Assembly: GCA_963662155.1 (NCBI GenBank)
Contig: OY759269.1
Coordinates: 9,889,698 to 9,953,697 of the forward strand
Source: Lamellibrachia columna
Taxonomy: Eukaryota > Annelida > Polychaeta > Sabellida > Siboglinidae
DNA: 64,000 nucleotides
Direction: 5' to 3'
A program made the translations under genes and the position numbers. A model generated the notes under the pieces. It ran no database searches. It saw nothing but the letters and a program-made list of their open reading frames with translations, and was not told where the DNA came from. Shown here one piece after another: positions 61,992 to 64,000 of the stretch; position 1 is the stretch's first letter; every line of letters starts with the position of its first letter.

Positions 61992-64000
61992 ATATTTATA
62001 TGGACGAACCAATATGGTACATAACTCCTTATTTCGGTATTTTATGCATGGTTAGAGGTTTAACATTCAACTTGTTGCTGCGTTCGATCAGAATCGTCCA
62101 GGCATGACGTATATTTGATGTCCTCGACAGTCAAAAAAACACAATGCCATGGTTGGGCAACCTAAACTGACTTTGCCATGTGCTGTCAGGGCTATCAAAC
62201 ATGACATAACTAGAAACACGGGGGAAGGAGTTGTAGACCGAACTGGCCCAGGTATACGGGTGGCTGTCTTGCCCCAGGGTGCACCAAGATGGCTTTTTGG
62301 GGTATTTTTACTGCTGCAAATGTTCGTCCTTTTATGGTCGTCGGCACACTGCTTCAAATGTTCATCCTATCAATCCACTATTATTCAACAGATGTGTAAT
62401 ATAGATGTAATGTTTGGTCGAGTTAGAATTATGTATATATTTGGAATGGAACCATTGGTTGATTCAGACAGAAAAGGAAGCTATTTAATTAGACAGGTTT
62501 TCTTACACCTATGTGTAACAAGATATTTGTAAATTGTGTTTGTAACATATTCACATGGCCTGCATTAAGAGAAACTGTAGAAAAGTTGTCCCATTCATTT
62601 ATTTGCCTTTGGGAGGATGAAATGACGACGTCTGTTAATATCATTCCAGACACAATGGGTCAGCTGTGGACTCCATCTCTCATGAGGAGGACATCACCAC
62701 GAAGAAGTGAGTTGGTTGTTGTGCATCCATCAGCTGAGATTTTCTAAGAAGCATATGGTAAGTGAGCGAGGAATATATATTTAGATTTCATTAGTTTATT
62801 CTGTTCTGTGATCATATGCTGGAGCTTCCTTAGCTAATTTAGGTGAAAATTAATTAATTTGCTTTTGCTATAATTGATGAAACCATGAAAGAGACGTATC
62901 ACGTTCCATCTAATCGTATTTTAGCGCCTTTGTTTTTAAACACGTCTGTTTAGATATACACAGTATTGGCGGTTTCATGTAAAGTCTCTCAATCCCGCTC
63001 AGCCTAAAAAATTGCATGGTAATTAGACTGAATTAATATTACACCATTAATTATTTCAATACTATGCGGGAAAGTTCATTTTGGCAAAAGTGTACCCTGT
63101 ACGTGAAAACGCCCACATACAAATGTATTTATTATTACCTTTGTTAAATTTAATGTATGTAAATGTTATAACTTATTATATTATTTTTAAAATAACGTTG
63201 CAGTCGGAGGTCCAACAAAATGAATATATTGCCACATGGTTTCTCCTGGAAGTGTTTAAGGACAATCATTGCAGACCGTTCTGGCGACACAGCAAATGAT
63301 CAAGTGTTGACTGAATTTATACCATTCAGTGACCCATGTGTAAGTGTTAAATCTGTTATTGACCAGACATGAGCGGATCTACACACTGGGTAGTGGGTCC
63401 AGGAAGTGTATGGAAGGAGACCATTCCCTTGCTGAAGCTATCTGCCGCATTTGATACCATTGGTCACAGGACAACTTATTAATAGTGTGTCATTGTGATG
63501 TGGCATATCTGGAACAGAGCTGGTTCTCATAATATTTAACTGATAGATACAAAAGAATGAAGATAGCGAATTGTTTCTCAGCTGCCCTCCCTACTTCACG
63601 TAATGTTCCTCAGGATGTTTCACTCTCTACGCTACTATACTTGGCTCTGTTATCCAACGTCACAACTTGGATCACCAAGTGTATGCTAATAAATCACAGA
63701 CCTATGCTATTTTGGCTACACGAGATACAAAATCACTTCCAAAACTAGCTCAGAGATTGTCTCCACAAAATCTTCCATTGGATGACAGAGAACACATTAA
63801 AGTTAAATGCAAGTAAATCCGAGTTTGTTATTATTGGTGGAGTAAATTTGGCATGTGTATTTGAATCGATTATGTGTGCACAATATGTTGCAAGACACGT
63901 TTCTTGAAGTGTCAGACTTTAGACTGCATGTAGAGAAGCACAGTTAAATCAAAACGTGTGGAAAGCATTAGCTTAACAGTGTCACCTGGCAGTTCTTCGA
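61992..64000. repeat. Tandem segmental duplication, unit 3 (partial, runs off the window)
   Basis: About 2.0 kb of a third unit, sharing with unit 2 several substitutions absent from unit 1 (GGAGGTCC, AATCATTGCAG, GACCCATG) but retaining the 13 bases that unit 2 lost. Confidence 0.95.
63405..63845 (+). mobile_element. Decayed RT fragment, unit 3
   Basis: Third copy, retaining the 13 bases lost in unit 2. Confidence 0.7.

Overview
The window looks like metazoan nuclear DNA. It carries GT-AG (and one GC-AG) introns, short exons in long AT-rich introns, APE-type non-LTR retrotransposons, tRNA-headed SINEs, a non-autonomous hAT element and many micro- and minisatellites. It shows no operons and no prokaryotic gene density. 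A marine invertebrate is likely, because one gene resembles the acidic skeletal-matrix (SAARP/acidic SOMP) family known from corals with relatives in other invertebrates. The sequence alone does not settle the phylum.

Layout. 1-2.75 kb: three unrelated minisatellites (57, about 19 and 15 bp units). 3.0-10.9 kb: three copies of one CR1-clade element (a truncated copy, a nearly full-length copy with zinc-finger/SGNH ORF1 and EN-RT ORF2, and a 3' stub with an expanded tail), with 31-bp minisatellites on either side of the long copy. 10.9-15.3 kb: an intron-bearing plus-strand gene of the SAARP-like type, with a signal-peptide-like exon, three well-supported downstream exons, an acidic run and a hydrophobic C-terminus. 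16.9-18.7 kb: a 1,769-bp non-autonomous hAT element with an 8-bp target duplication, inserted in a 23-bp minisatellite. 19.4-23.4 kb: nothing recognised.

23.4-62 kb is dominated by decayed, repeatedly duplicated exons of a KCTD3/SHKBP1-like (BTB plus WD40) gene. Five tiers are visible: an orphan exon (23.4 kb) and four exon chains (26.1-31.4, 34.3-38.3, 46.2-48.8 and 58.5-61.1 kb). A minus-strand LINE fragment sits between the same two exons in every chain, and the later chains share inactivating lesions, so the gene was dead before its last duplications. From 38,716 to the window end the DNA is a nearly identical tandem array: unit 1 of 11,003 bp, unit 2 of 12,273 bp and a partial unit 3. 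The two complete units differ in length mainly because a 12-bp pyrimidine repeat expanded in unit 2.

Most long open frames here are simple repeats read as protein and are not genes. The credible host coding content is the SAARP-like gene, one unidentified minus-strand terminal exon at 33.2-33.4 kb, and the KCTD3-like pseudo-exons. No new defence, immunity or metabolic system is visible. The unusual content is structural: a layered record of duplication, exon decay, splice-site-bearing minisatellites and repeat expansion.
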